Positions 1 through 5,780 of a DNA stretch of 5,780 nucleotides are shown one piece after another. The stretch spans positions 1 through 5,780 of the forward strand of contig JASHRR010001413.1 in the NCBI GenBank assembly GCA_030037185.1, in the 5' to 3' direction. Source of the stretch: Xanthobacteraceae bacterium (GTDB lineage Bacteria; Pseudomonadota; Alphaproteobacteria; Rhizobiales; Xanthobacteraceae). The position numbers and the translations under genes were made by a program. How positions within the stretch are numbered: the first letter of the stretch is position 1; each line of letters opens with the position of its first letter. The notes below the pieces were generated by a model. The model did not search any database and was not told the origin of the DNA. It saw only the letters and a program-made list of their open reading frames with translations.

Positions 1-831
1 CAGGCCAAAGCCAAGAGGAAGCAGGACGAAGCCCAGCTGTCTTCCGCCGAGAAGGACCTGATGCGCTCGCGCACTCTGGTCGATAAGAGCTTTCAAACCC
101 AGCAAGTGGTCGATCAGCAGCAGGCCAAGGTGGATCAGCTGATCGCCTCGCTCAATGCCGATGATGCAGCGATTGAAACCGCTCAGACGCAGCTTGATTA
201 TACCTTGGTCACCGCTCCGAGCGACGGCCGCATGGGCGTGCGCCTGATTGATCCCGGAAATGTCGTGCGCTCGGCCACTTCCTCCATTATCGCCACCCTG
301 ACGCTGACCAAGCCGATCGCGGTGCTGTTCACCCTCTCGGCGCGCTCGCTCACTGACGTGCGCGACGCCCAGGCGCGCGGCCCGGTGGAGGTGACGGCGT
401 TCAGCCAGGACAATGTCAATCCGCTCAGCAAGGGTACGCTGCTGCTGATCGACAATATCGTCGATCAGGCCAGTGCCACGATTCGTCTTAAGGCGATGTT
501 TGCCAACGAGGACGGCAAGCTGTGGCCGGGAGACTTCGTCAATGCGCGCGTCCTCCTCGACGTGCGCCGCGACGTCCTGGTCATTCCGGCGCCGGCCATT
601 CAGCGCGGGCCGGACGGACTCTTCACCTGGGTGGTGAAGCCGGAAGGTGTCGTCGAGGCACGCCCGATCACGGTCGGACCCACCACCGCCGACCAGACGA
701 TCGTCGCATCCGGGCTTGCCGAGGGAGACCGCGTCGTCGTCAACGGCCAGTACAAGCTGCGGCTCGGTTCGCACGTGACGGTGAATTCGTCTTCAGCTCC
801 AGCGCCTCCGAAACAGGACCGTGCGTCATGA
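1..831 (+). CDS. mdtA: RND efflux membrane fusion protein (periplasmic adaptor), MdtA-like, 5'-truncated by window edge
   Basis: This is the periplasmic adaptor of a tripartite RND drug exporter, linking the inner-membrane pump to an outer-membrane channel. The frame is open from base 1, so the start, signal peptide and first half of the lipoyl and hairpin domains lie outside the window; 276 codons are visible. In order: the charged, Gln/Ala-rich second half of the alpha-helical hairpin (visible residues about 1-60), the returning lipoyl half with LDYTLVTAPSDGR at 65-77 followed by the DPGNVV stretch, a beta-barrel domain (about 100-185), and a membrane-proximal domain beginning near VLVIP (192-196). 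The tail is short and Pro/Ser/Ala-rich. The order and motifs match HlyD/AcrA-family adaptors, and from memory resemble E. coli MdtA most closely. The ATG at 61 is internal to the helical hairpin and is not the real start. The stop codon overlaps the permease start. The family call is secure; the exact ortholog name is less so. Confidence 0.93.
   Translation, partial: QAKAKRKQDEAQLSSAEKDLMRSRTLVDKSFQTQQVVDQQQAKVDQLIASLNADDAAIETAQTQLDYTLVTAPSDGRMGVRLIDPGNVVRSATSSIIATLTLTKPIAVLFTLSARSLTDVRDAQARGPVEVTAFSQDNVNPLSKGTLLLIDNIVDQASATIRLKAMFANEDGKLWPGDFVNARVLLDVRRDVLVIPAPAIQRGPDGLFTWVVKPEGVVEARPITVGPTTADQTIVASGLAEGDRVVVNGQYKLRLGSHVTVNSSSAPAPPKQDRAS
828..831 (+). promoter_or_regulatory. ATGA stop-start overlap coupling adaptor and permease
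   Basis: The adaptor's TGA (829-831) overlaps the permease ATG (828-830). Only a weak purine stretch (around AACAGGA, 812-818) precedes it. This arrangement usually means that ribosomes finishing the first gene re-initiate on the second, which keeps the two pump subunits in step. The overlap is seen directly; the coupling is inferred. Confidence 0.7.
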
Positions 832-3800
832 ACATCTCCGAGCCATTCATCCGGCGTCCGGTCGCGACATCGCTGCTGATGGCGTGGATCGGCTTCGTCG
901 GCTTCGTCGCCTTCCCGCTGTTGCCGGTGGCGCCGTTACCGCAAGTTGACTTTCCCACTATTCAGGTGAGCGCGACGCTGCAGGGCGCCAGCGCCGAGAC
1001 CATGGCGGCCTCGGTGGCGGCACCGCTGGAGCGTCAGTTCGGGCAAATTCCCGGGGTCACTCAGCTCACCTCGATGAGCGCTCTTAACGGCACCACCATC
1101 GCCATCCAGTTCGACCTCAATCGCAACATTGATTCGGCCGCGCAGGACGTGCAGGCGGCGATCACGGTTGCCGGCAGGACCTTGCCGCAGCAGATGTCGA
1201 CGCCGCCGAGCTACAAGAAGGTCAATCCCGCCGACTCGCCGATCATGGTGCTGTCGGCCCAATCGGCGACCTTGCCGCTTTACGTGGTTGACGACTACGT
1301 CGATAACTTCCTGGCTCAGCAGATTTCGCAGGTTCCCGGAGTTGCCCAGGCGCTCATCAGCGGCGAGCAGAAGACGTCGATCCGCATCGAAGTCGATCCG
1401 GCCAAGCTCGCCTCGAGCGGTCTGACTTTGGAGGATGTGCGCGGCATGCTCGTCAATGCGACGACCATTGCGGCAAAGGGCACCGTCAATACCGAGCGCA
1501 CAAGCTTTACCATCGCGGCAAATGACCAGATCATCGATCCCGATCCGTTCGAAGACATCGTGCTTGCCTATCGCAACGGCGGCCCGATCCGGGTGCGCGA
1601 CGTCGGCCGCGCGATCGCCGGCGCATCCGACCGCACCGTCAGGGGCTACCAGGATCTCAAGGAGAGCGTTCTCCTCTACATCTTCAAGCAGCCCGGCGCC
1701 AATGTCATCGATATCGTCGATAAGGTAAAGGAAATGCTGCCGCGCCTGACGGCGAACATCCCGCCGGCAGTCGACGTGCAGATTCTGCTTGATCGCACCA
1801 CGACAATCCGGGCCTCGATTGGGGACGTTGAATTCACCCTGCTGCTGACAATCGCGCTGGTGGTGCTGGTCATACTGCTGTTCCTTCGCAGTTTCTGGGC
1901 GACCTTCATTCCGGGCATCACCGTGCCGCTGGCCATTCTCGGCTCGTTCGCCGCGATGTATTTGCTCAGTTTCAGTCTCGACAACCTTTCGCTGATGGCC
2001 CTCACCATCTCCGTCGGCTTCGTTGTCGACGACGCCATCGTCGTGGTCGAGAATATTCACCGTCATATCGAGAACGGCGAGGCCCCGTTCGAAGCGGCCC
2101 TCAATGGCTCGCGCGAAATCGGCTTTACGGTGCTTTCGATCAGCTTCTCGCTGATCGCAGTGTTCATTCCGCTCCTGCTGATGGGGGGCATCATCGGGCG
2201 GCTTTTCCGCGAATTCGCCATTACCGTCACGGCCTCGATCGCCGTCTCGGCGCTTGTCTCGCTGACGCTCGCCCCGATGCTGTGCTCGCGGTTCATGCGC
2301 CATGATTCCGGCAATCCGGGCCCGATCTACCGGTTGATCGAAGGCGCGTTCGACGGGATGCTGTCGTTTTATGAGCGCACGCTCGATGTCGCCCTGCGTC
2401 ATCAGGCGATCACGCTCAGCATATTTTTCCTGACCATGGGGCTGACCGGGGCCATGCTCTACTACACGCCGAAGGGCTTCTTCCCGATCCAGGATGTCGG
2501 TTTTCTCAACGGGATATCGGAGGGCGCGCAGGATATCTCGCCGCAGGAGATGATGCGGCTGACCAATGAGCTTGGTGAGGTGGTCCTGCGCGATCCGGCG
2601 GTGGAGGCCTATGGCTCGACCGTCGGCTCGACCACCAGCGCCAAGACCGCCAACACCGGCAACTTCACCATCGTGCTCAAACCGCGCGAGGAGCGCGACG
2701 CCACAGCTTCCGAGGTGATTGATCGTTTGCGGCCCCAGCTCGCCAAGATCACCGGGGTCAATCTTTTCCTTCAGCCCGCGCAGGACATCACGGTGGGCGG
2801 CCGCATCGCGCGCGCCGCCTTTCAGTATACGCTGCAGGACCCCAATATTGCCGAGTTGACCGAATGGGCGCAGAAGCTCCTCGACAAGATGCGCACCCTG
2901 ACGGAATTGGTCGATGTCGGCAGCGACCTCCTGTTCAGGGCGCCGCAGCTCAAGGTGCAGATCAATCGCGACCAGGCCTCGCGGTTCGGCATTTCCGCCC
3001 AGGCGATCGACGACACGCTCAATGACGCCTACGGACAGCGCCAGATCTCGCAATACTTCACGCAGCTCAACACCTATTGGCTCATCCTGGAGATCCCTGT
3101 GGACGAACAAGCGACGCTGCAGTCGCTCGATCGCCTGTACGTGAAGTCGCCATTGACCGGCGCCGCGGTGCCGCTGTCGGCACTGGTCGATACCGACAGC
3201 TACGCGGTCGGGCCGCTCTCGATCAATCATCAGGGTCAGTTCCCGGCTGCGACTTTGACTTTCAACCTGCGCGCCGGGTACGCGCTTGGGCAAGCGGTCG
3301 ATGCAATCAATCAAGCGGTGCGGGAGATCGGGATGCCCGCCTCCGTGATCGGCACCTTCCAAGGCAATGCCCAGGCGTTCCAGTCCTCATTGTCCAGCGA
3401 ACCGGCACTGATCGCGGCGGCGCTGGTCGTGGTCTACATCATTTTGGGTATGCTTTATGAAAGCTTCATTCATCCGCTGACGATCTTGTCGACACTGCCG
3501 TCGGCCGGCGTCGGCGCTCTCCTGGCTCTCAACTGGGGCCACATGGATTTGTCGATCATCGGCATCATTGGCATCATCTTGTTGATCGGCATCGTCAAGA
3601 AAAACGGCATCATGCTGGTGGATTTCGCTATTGTGGCGGAGCGTGAACGCCACCTGCCGCCGATTGCGGCGATTCGCGAAGCCTGCCTGCTGCGGTTCCG
3701 GCCGATCCTGATGACCACTGCGGCGGCCCTGCTGGCCGGCGTGCCGATGATGTTCGGCCACGGCATTGGCTCGGAACTGCGCCGGCCGCTCGGCTACTCG

Positions 3801-3953
3801 ATGGTCGGGGGTCTGGCGCTGAGCCAGGTCCTGACGCTCTATACAACCCCGGTGGTCTATCTCTACCTGGCGCGGCTCAACGCCTGGATCCAGGGCAAGA
3901 CGGCGACCGGTGCGCCGGAGGCCGAGGAGCTAGCGGCGATTGCGGCGGAGTGA
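828..3953 (+). CDS. mdtB: RND/HAE1-family multidrug efflux permease, MdtB-like
   Basis: This is a proton-driven inner-membrane exporter of drugs and other amphiphiles, working with the adaptor encoded just upstream. It is 1041 aa, the normal length for the HAE1 family. The N-terminus MNISEPFIRRPVAT is the conserved RND opening and fixes the start at 828, although the frame is open further upstream. TM1 spans about 11-31, the first large periplasmic loop about 32-333, TM2-6 about 336-500, TM7 about 525-545, the second periplasmic loop about 546-855, and TM8-12 follow. The proton-relay Asp pair lies in GFVVDDAIVVVEN (D401, D402), and the partner lysine is in GIVKKNGIM (K925, aligned with AcrB K940), so the relay looks intact. 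Motifs such as LERQFG, KVNPADSPIM, LYESFIHP, LLRFRPILMTT and LRRPLG resemble E. coli MdtB more than MdtC or AcrB (from memory, not aligned). No second permease follows; the next gene is convergent. The family is certain; substrates cannot be read from the sequence. Confidence 0.96.
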   Translation: MNISEPFIRRPVATSLLMAWIGFVGFVAFPLLPVAPLPQVDFPTIQVSATLQGASAETMAASVAAPLERQFGQIPGVTQLTSMSALNGTTIAIQFDLNRNIDSAAQDVQAAITVAGRTLPQQMSTPPSYKKVNPADSPIMVLSAQSATLPLYVVDDYVDNFLAQQISQVPGVAQALISGEQKTSIRIEVDPAKLASSGLTLEDVRGMLVNATTIAAKGTVNTERTSFTIAANDQIIDPDPFEDIVLAYRNGGPIRVRDVGRAIAGASDRTVRGYQDLKESVLLYIFKQPGANVIDIVDKVKEMLPRLTANIPPAVDVQILLDRTTTIRASIGDVEFTLLLTIALVVLVILLFLRSFWATFIPGITVPLAILGSFAAMYLLSFSLDNLSLMALTISVGFVVDDAIVVVENIHRHIENGEAPFEAALNGSREIGFTVLSISFSLIAVFIPLLLMGGIIGRLFREFAITVTASIAVSALVSLTLAPMLCSRFMRHDSGNPGPIYRLIEGAFDGMLSFYERTLDVALRHQAITLSIFFLTMGLTGAMLYYTPKGFFPIQDVGFLNGISEGAQDISPQEMMRLTNELGEVVLRDPAVEAYGSTVGSTTSAKTANTGNFTIVLKPREERDATASEVIDRLRPQLAKITGVNLFLQPAQDITVGGRIARAAFQYTLQDPNIAELTEWAQKLLDKMRTLTELVDVGSDLLFRAPQLKVQINRDQASRFGISAQAIDDTLNDAYGQRQISQYFTQLNTYWLILEIPVDEQATLQSLDRLYVKSPLTGAAVPLSALVDTDSYAVGPLSINHQGQFPAATLTFNLRAGYALGQAVDAINQAVREIGMPASVIGTFQGNAQAFQSSLSSEPALIAAALVVVYIILGMLYESFIHPLTILSTLPSAGVGALLALNWGHMDLSIIGIIGIILLIGIVKKNGIMLVDFAIVAERERHLPPIAAIREACLLRFRPILMTTAAALLAGVPMMFGHGIGSELRRPLGYSMVGGLALSQVLTLYTTPVVYLYLARLNAWIQGKTATGAPEAEELAAIAAE

Positions 3954-4035
3954 GCAGACGCCGGCGCCGCCGCTCGATGTGGTTGGACCGCGGGCGCAAG
4001 CCTGGGCGTCCGCACGGCGGGTTCGTCTAGGATTG

Positions 4036-4086
4036 TCTCGGTTTTTTCGTTTCCCGAGAGTTCCGCCGCGCGCGGCCCCGGCGGGG
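4036..4086. terminator. Possible bidirectional terminator region between convergent genes (weak)
   Basis: The 178-base gap between the permease stop and the dehydrogenase stop contains several inverted repeats. TCTCGG (4036-4041) pairs with CCGAGA (4054-4059) around a 12-base loop that contains a six-T run. CCGCCG (4063-4068) pairs with CGGCGG (4079-4084). Within the latter, a 10-bp palindrome CCGCGCGCGG (4066-4075) and CCCC-ggc-GGGG (4076-4086) offer alternative folds. No stem is followed by a T tract on either strand, so this is not a canonical intrinsic terminator. Position between convergent genes is the main support. Confidence 0.25.
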
Positions 4087-4117
4087 TGCTGTCGGCTGTC
4101 AATAGCCAAAGGCTGCT

Positions 4118-4132
4118 GGCCGCAATCCGGCC
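4118..4132 (-). terminator. Small hairpin at the dehydrogenase stop codon
   Basis: GGCCG and CGGCC form a perfect 5-bp stem with a 5-base loop. It begins at the last base of the dehydrogenase TAG stop. No T run follows on the minus strand. It could stall polymerase or protect the mRNA end, but such a short GC stem is common by chance at this base composition. Confidence 0.2.
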
Positions 4133-5184
4133 TATTCGATTGGCTCGAATCCGAACTGCCAGGCAAACCGTTGCGCGTAGCGCGGCCACACCTGTGGATT
4201 GACCTTTCGCGGCACCGGCCTGCCGTCGAGCGCATCGAGCACCTGTTCGGCGGCGATCTTGCCCATGTTGAAGCGCGTCTCGCGGGTGACGCCGGCGGTG
4301 TGCGGGCTGACGAGAACGTTATCGAATTGCAGCAGCGGGTGGTCGCAAGGCGGCGGCTCGCTCGCCCACACATCAAGGCCTGCCCCCGCCAGCTGTTTGC
4401 GCCGCAACGCGTCGGCGAGCGCCGCTTCGTCATGGATGTGACCGCGCGCGGTGCTGATCAAATAGGCGCCTGGGCGCATCAGCGCGAACTCTGGCGCACC
4501 GACCATCCCGCGGGTCTCCGCCGTCAGCGGGCAGTTGATCGACACGTAATCGCTGCGCCGCATCAGGTCGCCGAGATCAACCTTTTCGGCGCCGCGTTGG
4601 CTGCACAGCGCGGCCGCGAGATAGGGATCGTAAGCGAGCACGCGCATCGCGAAGAGGCTGCGGCAAAGTTGAGCAAGGCGGCTGCCGACGTTGCCGAGCC
4701 CGATGATCCCGATCGTCTTGCCGAATACGTCGTTGCCCATGTAGGCGACGCGATCGACAAGGCGCTCGCGACGCATCACCTGATTGGTTTCGGCAATGCG
4801 TTTCGACAGCGCGATCAGCATCCCGAGCGCGTGCTCGGCGACGGCTTCGCGATTGCCGCCCGCCTGGTTGACCACGAGAATGCCGGCCTCGGTGCAGGCC
4901 TTGACGTCAACGGTGTCGTAGCCGACGCCGCTTGTGGAAACCACGAGCACGCCCGGCATCCGGGAGATGAGGGCCGCATCGACGTGGAAGCGCGGCGCGA
5001 TCTCGTCGCGTGCCGAGCCGACCTGATAGACATGCGCCGCCGCCAGGACGGGTTCGGCGACGTCCTGCGGGCTATCGTTGTCCAGCCGGTCGAGCCGCAC
5101 GTCGCCGCGACGCCCGAGAATTTCTGCGTAAACCGGGTCCGCAAGATACTTGACGTAAAACACGCGCCTTGTGTTCACGGACAC
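4132..5184 (-). CDS. D-isomer-specific 2-hydroxyacid dehydrogenase, NAD(P)-dependent
   Basis: This is a cytoplasmic oxidoreductase that interconverts a D-2-hydroxyacid and its 2-keto acid; the substrate is not determinable here. It is 350 aa, within the usual range for single-unit family members. It has an N-terminal substrate-binding half with STSGVGYDTVDV (83-94) and NQAGGN...AVAEHALG (106-121). The Rossmann fold follows, with GLGNVG (162-167) and the acidic residue D186 in YDP after the second strand. The catalytic Arg is R247 in STARG, the Glu is E276 in DVWASEP, and the His is H295 in SPHTAG, so the triad is complete. There is no C-terminal ACT domain, unlike long SerA enzymes; the tail is a Trp/Phe/Arg-rich extension after VNPQVWPRY. 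The start is the GTG at 5184, with AGAAAGG eight bases upstream; a second GTG lies at 5178. The frame stays open to an ATG at 5562, but the extra 126 residues look non-coding. Phosphoglycerate dehydrogenase, glyoxylate/hydroxypyruvate reductase or another specificity all remain possible. It is convergent with the efflux genes. Confidence 0.93.
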   Translation of the reverse strand: MSVNTRRVFYVKYLADPVYAEILGRRGDVRLDRLDNDSPQDVAEPVLAAAHVYQVGSARDEIAPRFHVDAALISRMPGVLVVSTSGVGYDTVDVKACTEAGILVVNQAGGNREAVAEHALGMLIALSKRIAETNQVMRRERLVDRVAYMGNDVFGKTIGIIGLGNVGSRLAQLCRSLFAMRVLAYDPYLAAALCSQRGAEKVDLGDLMRRSDYVSINCPLTAETRGMVGAPEFALMRPGAYLISTARGHIHDEAALADALRRKQLAGAGLDVWASEPPPCDHPLLQFDNVLVSPHTAGVTRETRFNMGKIAAEQVLDALDGRPVPRKVNPQVWPRYAQRFAWQFGFEPIE

Positions 5185-5395
5185 GGACGGGGCCTTTCTG
5201 TCGCCGCGGTGGCGGCAATTCTGCGGGTGCGATGTTCTACCAAGCGCCCTTCGATTATTGAACCTGCTCCGCACCAGCCGATCTGGCAGCGCCAGCAGCG
5301 CGGCCGGATCGACCCCGAAAGCGGGGGGCACAACCGCCATTATCGGGACCCGCGCGACCGCCCGCAAAACGCATCGGCAAGCTTGGCCGGTCGAT
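5185..5395 (-). other. Leader/upstream region of the dehydrogenase with two short hairpins
   Basis: No convincing gene is seen on either strand. A promoter probably lies here or further upstream, but I see no clear -35/-10 pair. Two perfect short hairpins occur: CTGGC-agc-GCCAG (5283-5295) and CCCCG-aaag-CGGGG (5313-5326). They lie 99-142 bases ahead of the GTG start and could be structured 5' leader elements. At this GC content 5-bp stems also arise by chance. They do not resemble a riboswitch class I can name. Confidence 0.3.
5193..5199 (-). promoter_or_regulatory. Ribosome binding site supporting the GTG start of the dehydrogenase
   Basis: On the minus strand AGAAAGG lies eight bases before the GTG at 5184 and 14 bases before the alternative GTG at 5178. 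The spacing favours 5184. This site and the unconserved look of the upstream residues are why the 350-aa form is preferred over the 476-aa open frame starting at 5562. Confidence 0.55.
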
Positions 5396-5562
5396 CTATT
5401 TGCCGTTGACAGCGTTCCTGATGGCCACCTTGGATAGCTGAACCACGAGCCTTCTCGGCCGCTTGGTCTCCTCGCGCAGCCCTTCCAGTTCGCCGGGTTG
5501 GGAACGGGATTTGGCGTATTGCGAAGCCTCATTGGGTGGTCAGATGGTTTGGCATCAGCCAT
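5396..5562 (-). pseudogene. Small frameshifted ORF (hypothetical protein remnant, about 57 aa if rejoined)
   Basis: On the minus strand an ATG at 5562 has a good ribosome site (GGGGGA, 5568-5573, five bases upstream) and begins MADAKPSDHP. In the -1 frame, from about 5533 down to a TAG at 5396-5398, the reading is protein-like: NEASQYAKSRSQPGE, then ELEGLREETKRP, then RRLVVQLSKVAIRNAVNGK. This is a charged, Glu/Leu-rich segment that could be helical, with about 72% GC at third positions. An in-frame TGA (5540-5542) cuts this second frame off from any start codon of its own. A single missing base near 5531-5541 would join the two parts into a small protein of about 57 aa. No canonical -1 slippery heptamer lies at the junction, so a mutational indel or a sequencing error is likelier than programmed frameshifting. 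I do not recognise the family with certainty and assign no function. Confidence 0.38.
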
Positions 5563-5780
5563 GGTGGTCCCCCAGATGAATCACTTAACGGCCAACTTCG
5601 GTTCGAATTGCGCGCTTCGTTGGGCATGAATATGTCGGCTTTCCAACGCGCGAGTGCGCTTCGTCCGGCGGCCCACCGTCCGCTTCGGTATTCGGCAAGC
5701 TGTGTCGGCGAGGGGCTGGCGGATTGCGTCAACGCAAATAGGGCGAGTGCAGGAAGGGATTACTGCTTGCACCAACCCTG
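5563..5780. other. Apparently non-coding right-edge region
   Basis: I see no supportable gene. Two overlapping minus-strand open frames of 64 and 67 codons exist only with TTG starts and show no recognisable domain or good ribosome site. The region probably holds the promoter of the small ORF at 5396-5562, but no -35/-10 pair with correct spacing stands out. It contains the palindrome described separately. Confidence 0.4.
5724..5737. promoter_or_regulatory. 14-bp perfect palindrome, possible operator
   Basis: TTGCGT-CA-ACGCAA is a perfect inverted repeat with 6-bp arms and a 2-base centre, the size and symmetry of a site for a dimeric helix-turn-helix regulator. It lies about 160 bases upstream of the ATG of the small minus-strand ORF. 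No regulator is encoded in the window and no promoter is confidently placed next to it, so the role is a guess from symmetry alone. Confidence 0.3.

Noticed and set aside
522..827. Upstream extension of the permease frame to an ATG at 522
   Set aside because: It overlaps conserved adaptor coding sequence in another frame and yields Arg-rich non-family sequence. RND proteins start at the MNISEPFIRRP-type terminus, encoded from 828.
61..831. ATG at 61 as the true start of the adaptor
   Set aside because: The frame is open and helical-hairpin-like from base 1, and a start at 61 would remove the signal peptide and half of the lipoyl domain. The gene is cut by the window edge.
936..3362. An 808-codon open frame antisense to the efflux permease
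   Set aside because: It lies wholly within a well-supported RND gene. Its translation is an Arg/Asp/Gly/His/Gln-rich string without domains, typical of the mirror frame of a high-GC gene.
3940..5409. A 489-codon plus-strand open frame opposite the dehydrogenase
   Set aside because: It is antisense to a gene with all catalytic motifs intact. The translation has shadow-like composition and no recognisable motif.
5171..5437. An 88-codon plus-strand open frame
   Set aside because: It overlaps the dehydrogenase start and leader and has Ser/Arg/Ala-rich shadow composition.
5529..5775. Two overlapping minus-strand open frames of 67 and 64 codons
   Set aside because: Both depend on TTG starts without a clear ribosome site and show no domain or periodicity that I can support.
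1..5780. CRISPR array, insertion sequence, tRNA or rRNA gene, or defence system
   Set aside because: I saw no regularly spaced direct repeats, terminal inverted repeats with transposase, tRNA-like cloverleaf or defence-type domains on either strand.

Overview
This window comes from a GC-rich Gram-negative chromosome. GC-rich third positions, GTG starts and protein flavour suggest an alphaproteobacterium of the Bradyrhizobium/Rhodopseudomonas type. That placement is inference, as there is no rRNA or marker gene here.

Layout: (1) Positions 1-831, plus strand, hold the 3' part of a periplasmic membrane fusion protein (MdtA-like). (2) Positions 828-3953, plus strand, hold a complete RND/HAE1 multidrug efflux permease (MdtB-like). 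It overlaps the fusion protein by ATGA, so the two form one translationally coupled unit. (3) Positions 3954-4131 are a short gap between convergent genes, with GC-rich inverted repeats but no textbook terminator. (4) Positions 4132-5184, minus strand, hold a complete D-isomer-specific 2-hydroxyacid dehydrogenase (350 aa from a GTG start). (5) Positions 5185-5780 have no securely identifiable gene. They hold the dehydrogenase leader with two small hairpins, a probable small gene or remnant on the minus strand (5396-5562) whose two halves lie in different frames, and a 14-bp perfect palindrome (5724-5737).

How the genes work together: the fusion protein and permease should assemble into an inner-membrane/periplasmic proton-driven drug exporter. 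It would need an outer-membrane TolC-type channel encoded elsewhere. No second permease (MdtC) follows, unlike the E. coli mdtABC operon. The dehydrogenase is on the opposite strand and convergent, so it is a separate transcription unit with no evident functional link to the pump.

I found no convincing undescribed system. The items most worth a second look are the out-of-frame small ORF upstream of the dehydrogenase, the misleading in-frame N-terminal extension this locus gives the dehydrogenase, and the palindrome near the right edge.
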